This document shows, in pieces, positions 1 to 10,589 of a DNA stretch of 64,000 nucleotides; within the stretch, counting starts at the first letter, position 1; each line of letters opens with the position of its first letter. The DNA is from Anthoceros angustus (taxonomy: Eukaryota > Streptophyta > Anthocerotopsida > Anthocerotales > Anthocerotaceae), in NCBI GenBank assembly GCA_010909165.1, contig MU008193.1, positions 1 through 64,000 on the forward strand. Reading direction: 5' to 3'. The position numbers and the translations under genes were made by a program. The notes below the pieces were generated by a model. It made no database searches. It saw only the letters and a list, made by a program, of their open reading frames with translations, and was not told where the DNA came from.

Positions 1-35
1 TAGACCACATTAATCCAGTTGGTCCACAGGGCAAA

Positions 36-76
36 ATGCAACACATATTGCTAGAGCTTGTGTATGATTCTCATCA
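36..76 (+). repeat. 3' end of the 5' LTR of Cop-1a
   Basis: About 40 bases nearly identical to 6838-6877 in the 3' LTR, ending immediately before the primer binding site. Bases 1-35 do not clearly match the 3' LTR and remain unexplained. The LTR end is placed at the CA at 75-76. Confidence 0.65.
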
Positions 77-87
77 TGGTATCGAGC
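77..87 (+). other. Primer binding site (tRNA-iMet type)
   Basis: TGGTATCGAGC resembles the usual plant copia site TGGTATCAGAGC, complementary to the 3' end of initiator tRNA-Met, with one A missing. It directly abuts the LTR end and primes minus-strand cDNA synthesis. The same missing base occurs in Cop-3 at 55779-55789. Confidence 0.7.
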
Positions 88-846
88 ACACTTGCTCTTT
101 GTTTGCTTGCATCCTCATGCATCTAAGTAGCTTATCTAGGAGACACTTTCTAATCTAGCATTTGCCTAGATGGATTGTGTTTATCCTAGAATTGCTATCT
201 TTGCATGCATTCTTTTATGCTAACATTTCTCTTCTAACAATGCTTTTATGCACTAATTCTTTGTTCTTCCTCCATGGATTTGTGTTCCCTTAGAAGGAGA
301 AGGCATAGAGTTAAGAAGAGAAGTAGTCTGCAAGACAACAAGAACAAATTAGGAGCCCAACACATAGAAGCAATAGAAGACAACAAGCTATAGAGGAGAG
401 AGAAACCTCCTCTTGTATAGCAAACTTCATTGCATCTATTTTAATTTCTAAACCGGATCAAGGAAGTTTATCAAGCTAGCTAGACGTGATTTGCTAGAAG
501 TTTTAGTCCAATTCACGTCAAGGCATTAGAATTAGCTCCAACATATCCCAAATTTGAATGCCGGTATTAGTACTCCTTTATCTTCTAGTCGCAAGACAAA
601 ATAGCATAGAAACTCTTAGATTTCAAGAAATTGATAGTCAATTAGCAACTCTTAGAATCCAACTTTGATCTTAAGGGAGAATTATCTGAATTAAGGACAA
701 AATTGTCTATTCTCTCTAAGGTTGATAATGCAGAGATTTGAGAGCATGCTATCATCATCCGAATCGGACTATGATGCAAGAGAAGAGTTTCGTGCAATAG
801 AGAAGATGAGAGTCTGATCGAGGCCTAGTCCTCTAAATCACCTACA
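88..846 (+). other. Cop-1a untranslated leader
   Basis: About 760 bases of AT-rich sequence between the PBS and the gag start. No convincing reading frame or repeat is visible. It would be the packaged 5' leader of the genomic RNA. Confidence 0.5.
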
Positions 847-1790
847 ATGGCTGGAGTGATCAATAATGAAGAACAAAGCTCCTAATTTATTATTGGGTAA
901 TGATAATGCTAACACTTCATTGCATTATCATTATGGTGACAGCTTCAAAGAGAAAGATAGATTCAATGGAAGGGATTATGACATCCGGTCATTGAGAATG
1001 CGAGGAGCTTTGCGGCAAAGAGACCTTTGGGGCATCCGATGGATCAATTCCAAGGCCACGCCCGATTTGAACGTGAACTTCAACCTTCCGGGACGCCAGG
1101 ACTAGAAGGCACAAGATTTATTGGTCATGGACTTTCTCAACATATGGTGAGACATGTCGCACACGCAAAGACCTCCAAGGATATGTGGACTCACCTTGCT
1201 CAATTATATTCATCTCGAGATGTAATGAGTATTGTTGCACACGTAACTTCCGCAACCTCTCAATGAAGGAGTCCGACACCATCGAACATCATGTTAATGC
1301 ATTTCGATTGCACGATCCCATTTGGAATCTTCAAGGCGTACCTATCTAGATGGAGGCTTACGTCATTCTCTTATCTTCATTGCCACCTTCTTATAGGGCT
1401 TTCATTACAACTCAAAATGCGAATTCGCAATGTCGAAAAGCAGATGAAGATCCAAATGAAGAGCATCGAGCCCGAACTTATTGGAGCATTGCTACAGGAG
1501 GAGGCAAGCGACGTCATCATCACTCAGCCAACAAGCAGTGGTGATGTATTCACAAAGGGGTAGAGGAAGAGGACGAGGCGAGGCCGAGGTTCTACTTTCC
1601 AGACCCCATATCCCCGCACATACTTTCCATGATGGAGAGGCATCTTCTTCAACACCGCAAGAGGTAACAAGAAGATCGGGATTATATGTAATTGGTGCGT
1701 AATCCCAAATCACATGGAAAAGGATTGTCGTAAGAAGAAGAATGGGGAACCTCGCAAGGAGGCCCCACGAGCTAACATTGCAAAAGAAAC
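847..1790 (+). pseudogene. Cop-1a gag (broken)
   Basis: Encodes the capsid/nucleocapsid part of the copia polyprotein. The start at 847 reads MAGVINNEEQ and then hits a stop through a frame break. Further gag segments appear in different frames: FNGRDYDIRSLRMRGAL near 960-1010, KTSKDMWTHLAQLY near 1170-1215 and LLSSLPPSYRAFITT near 1366-1410. A complete CCHC zinc knuckle (C-X2-C-X4-H-X4-C, core CNWCVIPNHMEKDC) lies at 1687-1728. At least four frameshifts or stops separate these blocks. The knuckle is the RNA-binding nucleocapsid motif and marks the end of gag. Confidence 0.75.
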
Positions 1791-1849
1791 AATCTTCCTC
1801 AACTCAGGTTTCACGTGTGCTTGGCTTCTTCCAAGCCCTCCAATACCTC

Positions 1850-3180
1850 ATGGTACTTAGTGGAGCTACTTCACATATTTGTTACAACAAACTCTTTTGA
1901 GTCTTACTCACCAGTGACATCACCGTCCTCCGGAGATGATCACAACCTACCCATTGCGGTGTCGGGGCTTGTATTCAAGTGTGATTCAGTCGTTCTTCAT
2001 CTTCATCACGTCCTCCATGTTCCTTCAATGTGCAAGAATCTAGTATCATAAGTCTTTGTCAAGAACACACTAGTGATCCTTTATGAGATAGTTGTCTTCT
2101 CTCTTTCATAAGTGATAGAAACTATACAATCAGTGCACTTTAGATGATGGTCTCTATAGATTGTCAAGACAAGTGGGAGCCACCCATTCGCTAATGTTGC
2201 CATTCCAAACCATGACACCTACCCAAACCATGCTTTGGCATTGTCGCCTTGGTCATCCTAATAGTCAAAAATTAATCCAAATGTCTAAGGAGCTTTATAT
2301 AGAACCCTTGCCTTGCAAAGGTTGAACACCTACCTTGGTGCGAATCTTGTGTCCTCACTAAACGACATCAAGAGCCTTTCAAAATAAATCTCCACAAAGG
2401 GCCAAGTCACCTTTAGAGATAGTGCACACAGACATTTGTGGACCCTTGTCTACACCTCCTTTAGTGGTAGTAGATATTTTTGACCTTCACAGATGATTTC
2501 TCTGCTTTGTCTTTTCCTACATCTGAAAAACAAGAGTGATGCCTTTCACTTCTTCAAGGACTACATGAAATAGAGACTTGATCACAAACTCAAGACCTTA
2601 CGTTCCGACAATGGTGGAGAGTTTACATCATGAATTTGAGGATTTTTGTCGAGTCAAGGTATAGCTCAACAACTTCATTGTCTACACTCCTCAACAAAAT
2701 GGCGTGAGAACAAGAATCTACGCCCAAGAGATCATGTGTTGCTTATTGGTACAAGCTAAGTTATCTAAGGCTTATTGGGAGGCCCTCCTAAAGAACCTAT
2801 CTCATGAATCGATTGCCTACATCAGCAGTTCAAGGTATGACTCCATATGAAGCATTCATTGGCAAGAAGCCTTCTATTGACCACCTTCAATTTTTGGATC
2901 CCTGATGTTTTTATTCCCAAAGCATTGCGTAAGAAGTTGGATCCCAAAGCAAAAGTACACTTTCATTGGCTACAGAAGGTATCAAAGGGTACAAATTGTT
3001 CAACCCTTCTACAAGGCAACTTTTATACGCCCGAGTGTTACTTTTCATGAGTCTTACCTCTTTTCCCCAGGAGCTGATAGGCTTGGTCCTCCTCTTGATG
3101 AGACCATTGACCCTTCTTATTTTGATGATCGATTATTTCACTCCATTTCCCATTCGCTCGTGTTCCTTTAGTTGAACCTA
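1850..3180 (+). pseudogene. Cop-1a protease and integrase (broken)
   Basis: The aspartic protease is recognised from SGATSHICYN at 1859-1888; the catalytic Asp of the usual DSGA is missing because of a local deletion. GAG-pre-integrase follows with LWHCRLGHPNSQKLIQMSK (about 2230-2289), the His-Cys zinc-binding region at the integrase N-terminus, then CESCVLTKRHQEPF. The integrase core shows EIVHTDICGP near 2417 and LRSDNGGEFTS near 2595-2630, two of the acidic catalytic positions. The C-terminal copia integrase region (KALRKKLDPKAKV, YKLFNPSTRQL) runs to about 3070. A frame break at about 2395-2415 is shared with Cop-1b at 38585. Several more breaks make it non-functional as written. Confidence 0.75.
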
Positions 3181-3589
3181 TTATGCGGAGGAGGAGGAGT
3201 TAGCATCTATTCCACAACTACAACTCAACCGCACTGATGTTGACATCCCAGGAGGGCGCTTGACACTCATGATGATGAGTTTGATGACCCTCGGAGGATG
3301 ACATTGTGGAGCCAGCAGATCCGCTGTTGATCCCGCCTCTGGATGATGCACTGCACAAAGGTACAACCTTAGATCCCGACCTACTATCTCAGGTCCTGCA
3401 GGTTGGAAGGAACCTCCTTTAGGATACCTAGCTGTTTTTGATGATCCTATACCCCCTATATCACTTTATTCTCAAGCTGTCTACAAGGCAACTATAGACC
3501 CAGAAGAACCTCTTACCTTAAAACAAGCTTTCTCTTCGAAAAAGACTTATGGAAGGTAGTCAGAGATTCCGAATATAATTCCCTAGTTA

Positions 3590-4985
3590 ATAACTCTACA
3601 TGGAATTGGTCAAACCACCTAGGGTAGGAAGATAGTAACCAGCAAATGGGTATTCAAAATTAAAAGAAAAGGAGATGGTTCTATAGAAAGGTATAAGGCA
3701 CGCCTAGTAGAGGTTTTACACAAATTCTGGTCTAGATTACATACCTTGGGCCACTTATGCCCCAAGAGCCAAATTTGCCACACTTAATGATATTTGCCTT
3801 ATGTGCCCAACATGATCTTGAACTCCACATGATGGATGTTAAGACAAAGATATTTGTATGGCTACCGCAAGAGGAAATATACATGAGACAACCCGAGGGA
3901 AGTCAAAGGCAAAGAAGATTGGGTATGCCGACTCATCAAAGGTTTGTATGGCCTTAAGCAACAGCAAGAATTGGAACTTAACCATACATGTACAACTTAT
4001 TGGGAGAGGATTTAAGCAAAGCCGTGGTGATGCTTGTATGTACATCCTAATATCGCAATGATATATTTTATCTTCTACTTTATGTTGATGATGTTTTTAT
4101 GGCAACAAACTCCTCACTCTCCTAGCGAAACTAAAGCATGGCTTAGGACTCTATTTGAGATGTCCGATCTAGGAGAAATGACATATGCACTTGGTGTTAA
4201 TATTATACAAATAGAGGTAATAAGACTCTAAGTATAGTTCAAACCAAGTATATTAAGGAGAGTTTAGCTAAATTTGGACTTGAGGATGCAAAGCTGCACC
4301 CACATTTTGCAAGTGGTGTTAGGCTTACCTCATATGAGTCCCAAAACAAACAAGAAAAGCTAGAAATGTCTTCCATACCGACATGCCGCTATAACCTAAT
4401 ATATTTATGCAATTTTACGAGACGATATATCTTTTGTCCACAATTCTTGAGAGAACCACGTGAATGGATGTCCTGCGTATATTCGATACCTTAAAGGCAC
4501 TATGTACACAGGGATCGATGTTCAAGCATACACCAGCTATCAACACATTAACTCTAACGGCATATGCCGATGCCGACTATGTGACCCACACACGAAAAAT
4601 CAGATGTGGTATGTATTACTCTTAGGAGGAGCACCAATATCTGGTCAAGTAAGAAACAACCTACTATAGCTTTGTCATCCGAATCGAGTAGGTACTAACC
4701 TCGTTTCTAAAGACATAGTGTGGTCCAAAGTTAGTTTTGAGTGAACTTCACCATCCTCAACTTAAGCCTACATCTTTGTTTAGTGATAGCAGGTGCCATT
4801 GCACTTGCACGAAATCGCTTTTCATTCTAGAACTAAACATATATTGAGTATCACTACATAAGGGAAAAGTTAGAAGATCAAACCATAAATATTAGTTATG
4901 TTCAAACTTTAGACAATGCCGCGATTTATTAACAAAGTCATTGGGAATTGAGTTACATAGGAAACACATGAAATGTTTGGGTATA
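3590..4985 (+). pseudogene. Cop-1a reverse transcriptase and RNase H (broken)
   Basis: RVT_2-type copia reverse transcriptase: TSKWVFKIKRKGDGSIERY near 3640-3695, a GLDYI.WATYAPRAKFATL block near 3735-3785 and the catalytic YVDDVFM at 4081-4101, followed by LRTLFEMSDLGEMTYALGV near 4145-4200. RNase H continues with YADADY, GGAPIS and QPTIALSSES, and LSELHHPQLKP with LFSDSR near 4735-4790. The terminal copia block (YVQTLDN, TKSLGIELHR, KHMKCLGI) ends near 4985. Frame changes several times. The N-terminal two thirds is almost identical to Cop-1b, while the RNase H part shows real substitutions. Confidence 0.75.
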
Positions 4986-6330
4986 ATGGACACAAACCTT
5001 TAACCTAATACTCACCCTAGTAGCCTTAGATTTAAGATAACCTTAAAATCTTAGCCCAAAAATTATTGTCTTACTATTTTTCTGAACATTTTTCTTCTTC
5101 TATCTCAAAATAGCTTAGGTCATCCCCGCCTTCCTCTTCATAGACGGCCAACATAGAACCTGGAATATTTATATTAAAAAAAAATAATATTTAAGCAGTA
5201 TTTATGTGATTAAAACAATAAATTCCCTTAGCACCAAAGGCACCTCAAAATATGTTTGATATGTCCTGGAAATTCCTCACATGGGAGACTTGCTATTTTT
5301 ATCATGTGGATGGTAGTTTCACATATATAGGAGTCCGGACATCTCCCCTTTTCACTTAAACCTAAGGTGAGTATGTATACTTTATTTTCCTGGTCACCTT
5401 TTGGTAGAATTCGGCTTATAATAGCCCATGTTTTTGTCTTTAATACACTTAGGGAAACAAAATGTGTTTACATCATCAGAAAATTTATGCTAGGTTATTA
5501 CCGATCCTAAAACTCATATAGAAATTAGGATGCTTAAATGGATAACCCTTATTTAATATATTGCACCTTTCTTTTCCAGCCCTTCCTTGTCATATCCTCC
5601 CCATGCCGTCTCCACCCATCGCGCAAACGCCACCACACAAGTGTCGCCTCTTATCCATCAAGGTTAGCATCCTTGTAATCCACTTGTGTCATAGCTTCTT
5701 CTTAGAAGCATAAGATGGGCAGCAATCTTTCCTACAAACACTTTTGGCGGTGGGCTTTTGGAGCATCATTCATTGAGAGGGAGGGCACGTCCTCATCACC
5801 TAGGCTGCCTCCCCTTTGGTGAGCACATCCGAATTGCTTCACAAATGAAGACATGGCGGAAATGAAGACATGGCGTGAAAATGAAGACAATCTTACACTT
5901 CGGACTTGGCTTTCCTCTTGCTGGAGCGTCCTGAGGATCCTTAGGCATCTCTCGTTCGCTTCATCCTCCGAGGATGAGGTCGATCAATGACAAATGCGGA
6001 GATTTCTTTACGAAAGGTCAGGACGAGGTCCGTGGAGGCAGACTCTTCATCACCAGCAGGGACACGATGGATGCATCAGCGTAGGGGCGCCCGTCCTTTT
6101 GTTTGGGCGCCAGGCGCCGTGAGCGCCCCTTGCTCGCAAGGACGGACGGGCGGAAGGCGCGCCTACGGCGGCGCGCCGCGCGGCGAGAGGGCGCGGGCTC
6201 GGGGACACGGCGCGATGGCGCCCACGTCGCGCCTCCCGTGATCAGCGCGCCTTGCGGTAGCCACCCTCGCCATCGCCATCACCGCACATGTACCAACCAC
6301 CAAGTTGTCGGGATCGCGTTTCGTGAAGTT
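4986..6330 (+). other. Cop-1a 3' noncoding region with a GC-rich block
   Basis: About 1.3 kb between the polyprotein end and the polypurine tract, unusually long for a copia element. The first half (to ~5570) is AT-rich and weakly similar to 41230-41700 of Cop-1b. The second half contains three short tandem units (core ATGAAGACATGGCG) at 5844-5890. It then becomes very GC-rich around 6085-6240, with a possible 9-bp stem between 6088-6096 and 6144-6152. No gene is recognisable; captured sequence or an older nested fragment are both possible. Confidence 0.45.
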
Positions 6331-6344
6331 TGAGGAAGAAGGGG
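6331..6344 (+). other. Polypurine tract of Cop-1a
   Basis: Purine run TGAGGAAGAAGGGG directly before the inferred 3' LTR. It would prime plus-strand synthesis. The assignment depends on the LTR boundary, which is uncertain. Confidence 0.45.
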
Positions 6345-6884
6345 TATTATCCATTATCCTTTTGATTTTCCTTTTCGGAAATTAGGGTATTTTCTGGATT
6401 TTCCTCTATATATAAATCCGCTTAAATACTTTTAATTAGTTTTAATTCCACCTATTTACTGAAGTTGAGTTATTAGTTTCTCATCTCAGTTCTCCTTAAG
6501 TGGGAGTTATTTTAATAGTGATTATTACTTTCAGTTTTTACCTTAAGTTTTACTTTATGCCTTTAAGTAAAGTTTAGTTAGGGACTAGTTTTTACTAGAC
6601 TAGTTTTTCCTAGACCTCTTTTGGTCGAAAATCACCCCTAGTTCATAGTGAGTGGGAGTGATAAAATAGCTTACTATTAGGGCACTCTTCACTAGGGCAC
6701 CTAGGACTTAATAATTAATTTAGTCCTTAGGGCTCTAGGTAGTTTCTTTTAGTAGTTATTTAATTGGTTAGTTGTTACAACCACTTATTGGTTACAACTA
6801 CCTTGCCTACATAAAGGCATGTACTTTCATTATGAATGTAATGCAACACATATTGCTAGAGCTGTATGATTCTCATCGCCACAA
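6345..6884 (+). repeat. 3' LTR of Cop-1a
   Basis: About 540 bases, AT-rich, with TATA-like elements (CTATATATAAATC near 6401-6415 and CATAAAGGC near 6813). The last ~45 bases match window positions 36-76. The right edge is set by resumption of Cop-2a reverse transcriptase coding at about 6885. The left edge is inferred from the purine tract and lacks a clear TG, so it is approximate. Confidence 0.5.
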
Positions 6885-7324
6885 ACGGCGATGAGGATGC
6901 TCTATAATGGCAAGCTAAGGATCAAAGCTTGCTCATTTTGATCCTCTATGTGGATGATATGCTAATTGTCGAACGATCGATGAGATTTCGCTTGAAGTCA
7001 AAGTTGAATGCTCATTTTGAAATGAGACGGGAGAGGCGAGCTACATACTTGGCATGCATATTCCTACAGTATATAAGCCCCGCTTATTTGTCTGACGGAA
7101 TACATTAGGTGCTTCAACGCTTCAACATGGAGAAGGGGAAGCCATTGGTACCCATTGCCTCCATATGTGAAACTTTCTGCCGGATTGCCCAAGCTCGAGG
7201 AGGACAAATGAAATGGAGAAGGTCCCATACTCATCACCGAGGGAGTTTGATGTATGCAATGATTGCTACACGCCCCACATTGCCTTTGCGTTGGAGTGGT
7301 TAGTGTTTTGCCAAACCTCGCAAG
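6885..7324 (+). pseudogene. Cop-2a reverse transcriptase, C-terminal part (broken, split)
   Basis: Copia reverse transcriptase. The block around 6905-6965 reads AKDQSLLILILYVDDMLIV allowing for frame breaks, giving the YVDD catalytic box. It closely matches the minus-strand Cop-2b at 57760-58160, so both are one family. The fragment continues through the thumb region (ASICETF, MEKVPYSS) and stops at the insertion of the giant gypsy element FamA-1. Coding resumes at 22832: reading across the removed insertion gives the expected AKPRKHWEA block. The left part of the gene is cut by Cop-1a. Confidence 0.75.
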
Positions 7325-7329
7325 CATTG
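7325..7329. repeat. Left target-site duplication CATTG of FamA-1
   Basis: Five bases CATTG directly before the LTR start, repeated exactly at 22827-22831 after the right LTR. Five bases is the usual Ty3/gypsy duplication. Confidence 0.9.
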
Positions 7330-7529
7330 TGTGAACGTAAAAGTTTGGGCAACCAAATTCAAAGCCAAGAAACAAGTTTGATTTTTTTTGGCTAAGACCG
7401 ATTGAAGAGGAACATGCAGGAAAACTTCAAGATCTTGGAACTAGAGTGGAATATTGTTAGGAAGGCAAAAGGATATCCCAGAGGAAAACGGGTCAAGCGA
7501 CCCCTGCAGGCGTGAGGGCCCGAAGGTTG

Positions 7530-7615
7530 GTAGGTCGGGCATCACCGTAGGTCGCACACCACGCCGTAGCGAGTAAGGAGCAGATCATCATGTATCACCG
7601 GGTAGGTCGACAAAT
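7530..7615. repeat. Near-palindromic motif cluster, site a of FamA-1 5' LTR
   Basis: Several degenerate copies of a GTAGGTCG / CACCG.GGTAGG unit within ~85 bases. The same position in the other FamA LTRs also carries it (about 18010-18090, 33950-34035, and 27660-27760 on the opposite strand). Function unknown. Confidence 0.5.
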
Positions 7616-8268
7616 CTCGCTAAAAGGAAACTTAGAATAAAGGGGGATATCCACTATATATGCTCATAGGGATAAATATATAAGAGTAATTAGCAAGATT
7701 AATTAGCGTAGTAGGAAAATAGGTATTATAGATCGATTAGGATTTTGGAATGATGCACAAAATCTAGGGTTGTGGGCGCCAGTGGCGCCCATCCAAAGGG
7801 CAAAGTGCGCTTTGGGGCGCCAACTTCCTTCGAGCTAAGGAACTCACTTCCCAAGAGATCGAGACCGGCCGAGCGCAAAAGAAGCCCGGAGGAGAAGTCA
7901 GAAGGCCATCAGCGACCAAACGAGGAAGGCGAAGGAGAAGACTGCGGAAAGGAGAAAGAGGAGGCGGAAGCACCGAGCCCAGGCACCAGAAGCTCTTCAA
8001 CCGGAAAAGAGACACATTGAAGGAGCCACACCGCAGAGAGCGCGAGTTGAGCGCTACCGGAAGAAGGTGAAGGAGAGAGAGAAGGAGGAAAATCACAACA
8101 CCTGCCTACCGGAGAAGAAATCAAGGAAGAAGGCAGCCTGAGGCTCAAGACAGGCTAACGTGTGGCCTCAGTGGGAGTGCGACAGAAAAGGAGTGTTTGG
8201 AAGTGAAGCTTGGAGCACACAACAAAATTGGGAAGTAATTCTCAGAGCGAGGGAGTAAGGAAGGTGCC

Positions 8269-10525
8269 ATGCCTCGAGGTGGAAAAGGCAAGGGAAAGGA
8301 GCCAGCAAGGGCTCTCCTCGCGAAGAAAAGGAAAGAAAGAAAGCAGCTGGGCCCGTGGAGGTGAACTTGTGATGCCCCAATTCACTTGCTTTGCCGGGCA
8401 GCAACCCCTAGATTTGGTTGATTTTCAATGGCGGAGGAGGAGAACATCCAATCAGGATGGGTGTATGGCCGCCAATGGGCCTACACCAATTTGGAATTGA
8501 TTGAGGAGTGTTACATCAACCTCCATCAATCGGAAGCGCCGCCACGGAAGGAATGCTAGAACGGATCCTCGCTGGACCGTGAGAAGTATTCGATGTGTAT
8601 GGAAGACCGGAGGAGAGCTCCGGAATTTCTCTCTCGAAAGGTTGAATGGAGGGAAGAGGATGCCCTCCGACATCCCGCAGAGTTCCTTGACATGATGGAT
8701 GGAGGAGGAAGGCCCACGCCAAGAATGGCGGAAGACCGAGCATCAAGGAGTCAAGTGGAGGCTCTTCGCAAAGATTGTGCCGTTGGTAAATTACCAACGA
8801 CTCTTATTTCAAAGCACCAACTTCCTCCAATTTTTGTGGAAGATTTCCATGGGAGCCAAGGATTGGGGACTATCATGTATGAAGCATATACACCATCGAG
8901 AGAAGCCCTCAAGCCAAATTCGTGGATGAGGAAGGACCAAGGCCTCGCTATCTTAGCACCTATTTGGTGCATTTATGGGAAACCGAGGGACTCTCACAAG
9001 CAAGGAGCTTGAAGATGCATGGCATCCCTTTGAGGTCATCCATCTCCACCGAGGTTGGAAAAGGCCTTTGCCTTTGCATTGGAAGACGGTGGGAGGTCGA
9101 CTCCACAAAATGCTAGAGCAAGAGGAGAAGGTTCGGAGGCAACAAAGTTGCCGAGTGGGAATCCTTTCCCTGTGAGCAAGCAAGGGAAGAGCAAGAAGGC
9201 CGAAGGCCGATGGTGGTCTATGAGAGAAGGACCACAGTGAGGGGTGATGCCCAGAGTGGGGGGAGTCCCCACCATCTCCTTTGTGCCTACGAGAGGCACC
9301 CTGACACCCTAGGGGAGGCACCCAAGGGGTGGGCAGCACTCGGTAGGCCACCACCATGGTAGGTAGGCATCACAGGGGAGCAGCCACCGCTGGTAGGTGC
9401 ACCACGCCGCCAGCAAAACAGCCACGGTGGGTGGAAGGGAAGGAGAAGCATGAGGTGCCGCGAGCGCGCTCCACCATCTCCGCGCTGTGGGAGAGCGGAT
9501 GGAGCGACGAAGGCCACACAAGGCCGATGGCCCGAGAAGGCAGGAGAGCTGGAGATTTCCAAAGAAGAAGAAGGGGTGGAATTAGGACCCCTAGGAGAAT
9601 TGTGCTTGTGAAGCACTCACCGTGGATTTGAAGGCTAGAGACGCCTCCTTGTGGGCATGCCAAGAAGAAGTGAAATCTCAAGACATGGCCGGAGGAAGGC
9701 AGGACCAAATGGCAATTGGAGGCCATGGAGTCCGACAAAAGGCAGCCAAGCCGAAAAGGTCAGGAGAAGCTCCAGCGACCTATGGATCACGGAGAAGGTC
9801 TTGGAGGGAGGTTGTCAATCAAGAAAGAGCCATCCGAGCAACCACCCAACGAGACTCATGGAGATGTATATGAGGAGCATTTTGCCCAATTAGAGCAAGA
9901 GCGAAAAAAACAGAGGCTTGAAGGGAAGGTAGCGTCCAAAGAATGGACGCCAAGAAGCAGTGATGGCTACGCAAGCCATCCATCCGGACATGAAGGAAGA
10001 GTTGAGAAGAGCCCGCTTAGTTTGGAAGAGAAGCGCCCATGAAATTCAAAACCAAGAATGGAGCCGGAGCGAGAGATGCTTGGCAAGGAGGGAAGGGCTT
10101 GCTCAATAGAGGACTTGGAAGGAAAAGGTCCAGAGGAGGAGCCACAAGAAGGTGGTACATAGAATGCCGTAGTAAGGAAGAAAGGTTTTGGCAGATTATG
10201 CCCTTCGTAAAAATTGGCCACCAAGGAAGGGGAGGAGAATGTGACCTCCATGTCAAGGTGGGGAATTGACCACCTCAAGGGACGCCTACAAAGGTAGGTG
10301 TGAAGATGGAGAGTGGCCCACGGAGATTGATGATCTCCAAATGCAATATCATAGCTTGGGGCCCACCTCCACAATAGAATTTTGAAGGCCAACAATGAGA
10401 TCTTGGCCAAGAGGAGGACATTGGGTCCTCATGATGATGAAGGAGTCAGTGCAGTGAGGCCTCCGATTTTGATGAGGCCATCACGAAATGGACTCCGAGG
10501 AACTGAGGAGTCGTGAGACGAAGAG
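8269..10525 (+). pseudogene. Degenerate long reading frame inside U3 of FamA-1 5' LTR
   Basis: Not a gag-pol domain I recognise. The start at 8269 reads MPRGGKGKGKEPARALLAKK, a basic N-terminus whose ATG is kept in the other FamA LTRs (18732, 34632 and minus 27000). Then come MPQFTCFAGQQP (8372), WAYTNLELIEECYINLHQS (about 8480-8530), a middle region with LSTYLVHLW and LTSKELEDAWHP-like blocks, a motif cluster at 9290-9420, and a Glu/Lys/Gln-rich coiled-coil-like part (EEHFAQLEQERKKQRLE near 9870-9920). It ends in EIDDLQMQYHSLG and LKANNEILAKRRTLGPHDD near 10320-10435. The frame breaks many times. A relative of the plant-transposon-associated proteins found in some Tat elements is possible, but this is inference. 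Confidence 0.5.
9290..9420. repeat. Near-palindromic motif cluster, site b of FamA-1 5' LTR
   Basis: Contains ACCATGGTAGGTAGGCATC and related CACCGCTGGTAGGTG units. It lies within the U3 reading frame between its globular-looking and coiled-coil-like parts. Equivalent clusters: 19720-19840, 35630-35750, and 25980-26060 (opposite strand). Confidence 0.5.
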
Positions 10526-10589
10526 CGCCAGCGCCAAAGGTAGAAGGGCGCAGAGAGCAAGGAGGGGGGAAAGCCCACCGGGGGTCAAC

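Larger units (their letters stand above)
1..6884 (+). mobile_element. Ty1/copia retrotransposon Cop-1a, 5' LTR mostly outside window
   Basis: A plus-strand copia element with parts in canonical order: LTR tail, primer binding site, gag with CCHC knuckle, protease, GAG-pre-integrase, integrase, RVT_2-type reverse transcriptase with YVDD, RNase H, long 3' noncoding stretch, polypurine tract and 3' LTR. Bases 36-76 match 6838-6877 near the end of the 3' LTR, which ties the two ends together. The frame breaks many times, so it is not autonomous as written. To the right the sequence passes directly into the reverse transcriptase of another copia element (Cop-2a), so Cop-1a most likely inserted into it. 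Target duplication cannot be checked because the left end lies outside the window. Confidence 0.8.

Noticed and set aside
4986-6330. Host gene between Cop-1a RNase H and its 3' LTR
   Set aside because: No exon-like conserved protein blocks in any frame; only short GC-rich frames.
7530-7615. Motif clusters considered as a CRISPR-like array
   Set aside because: Units are short, irregular and palindromic without uniform spacers, and they occur inside plant LTRs.
9967-10410. 147-codon minus-strand open frame in a FamA LTR, considered as an antisense accessory ORF
   Set aside because: The sense frame shows the protein-level conservation across diverged LTRs; the antisense does not.
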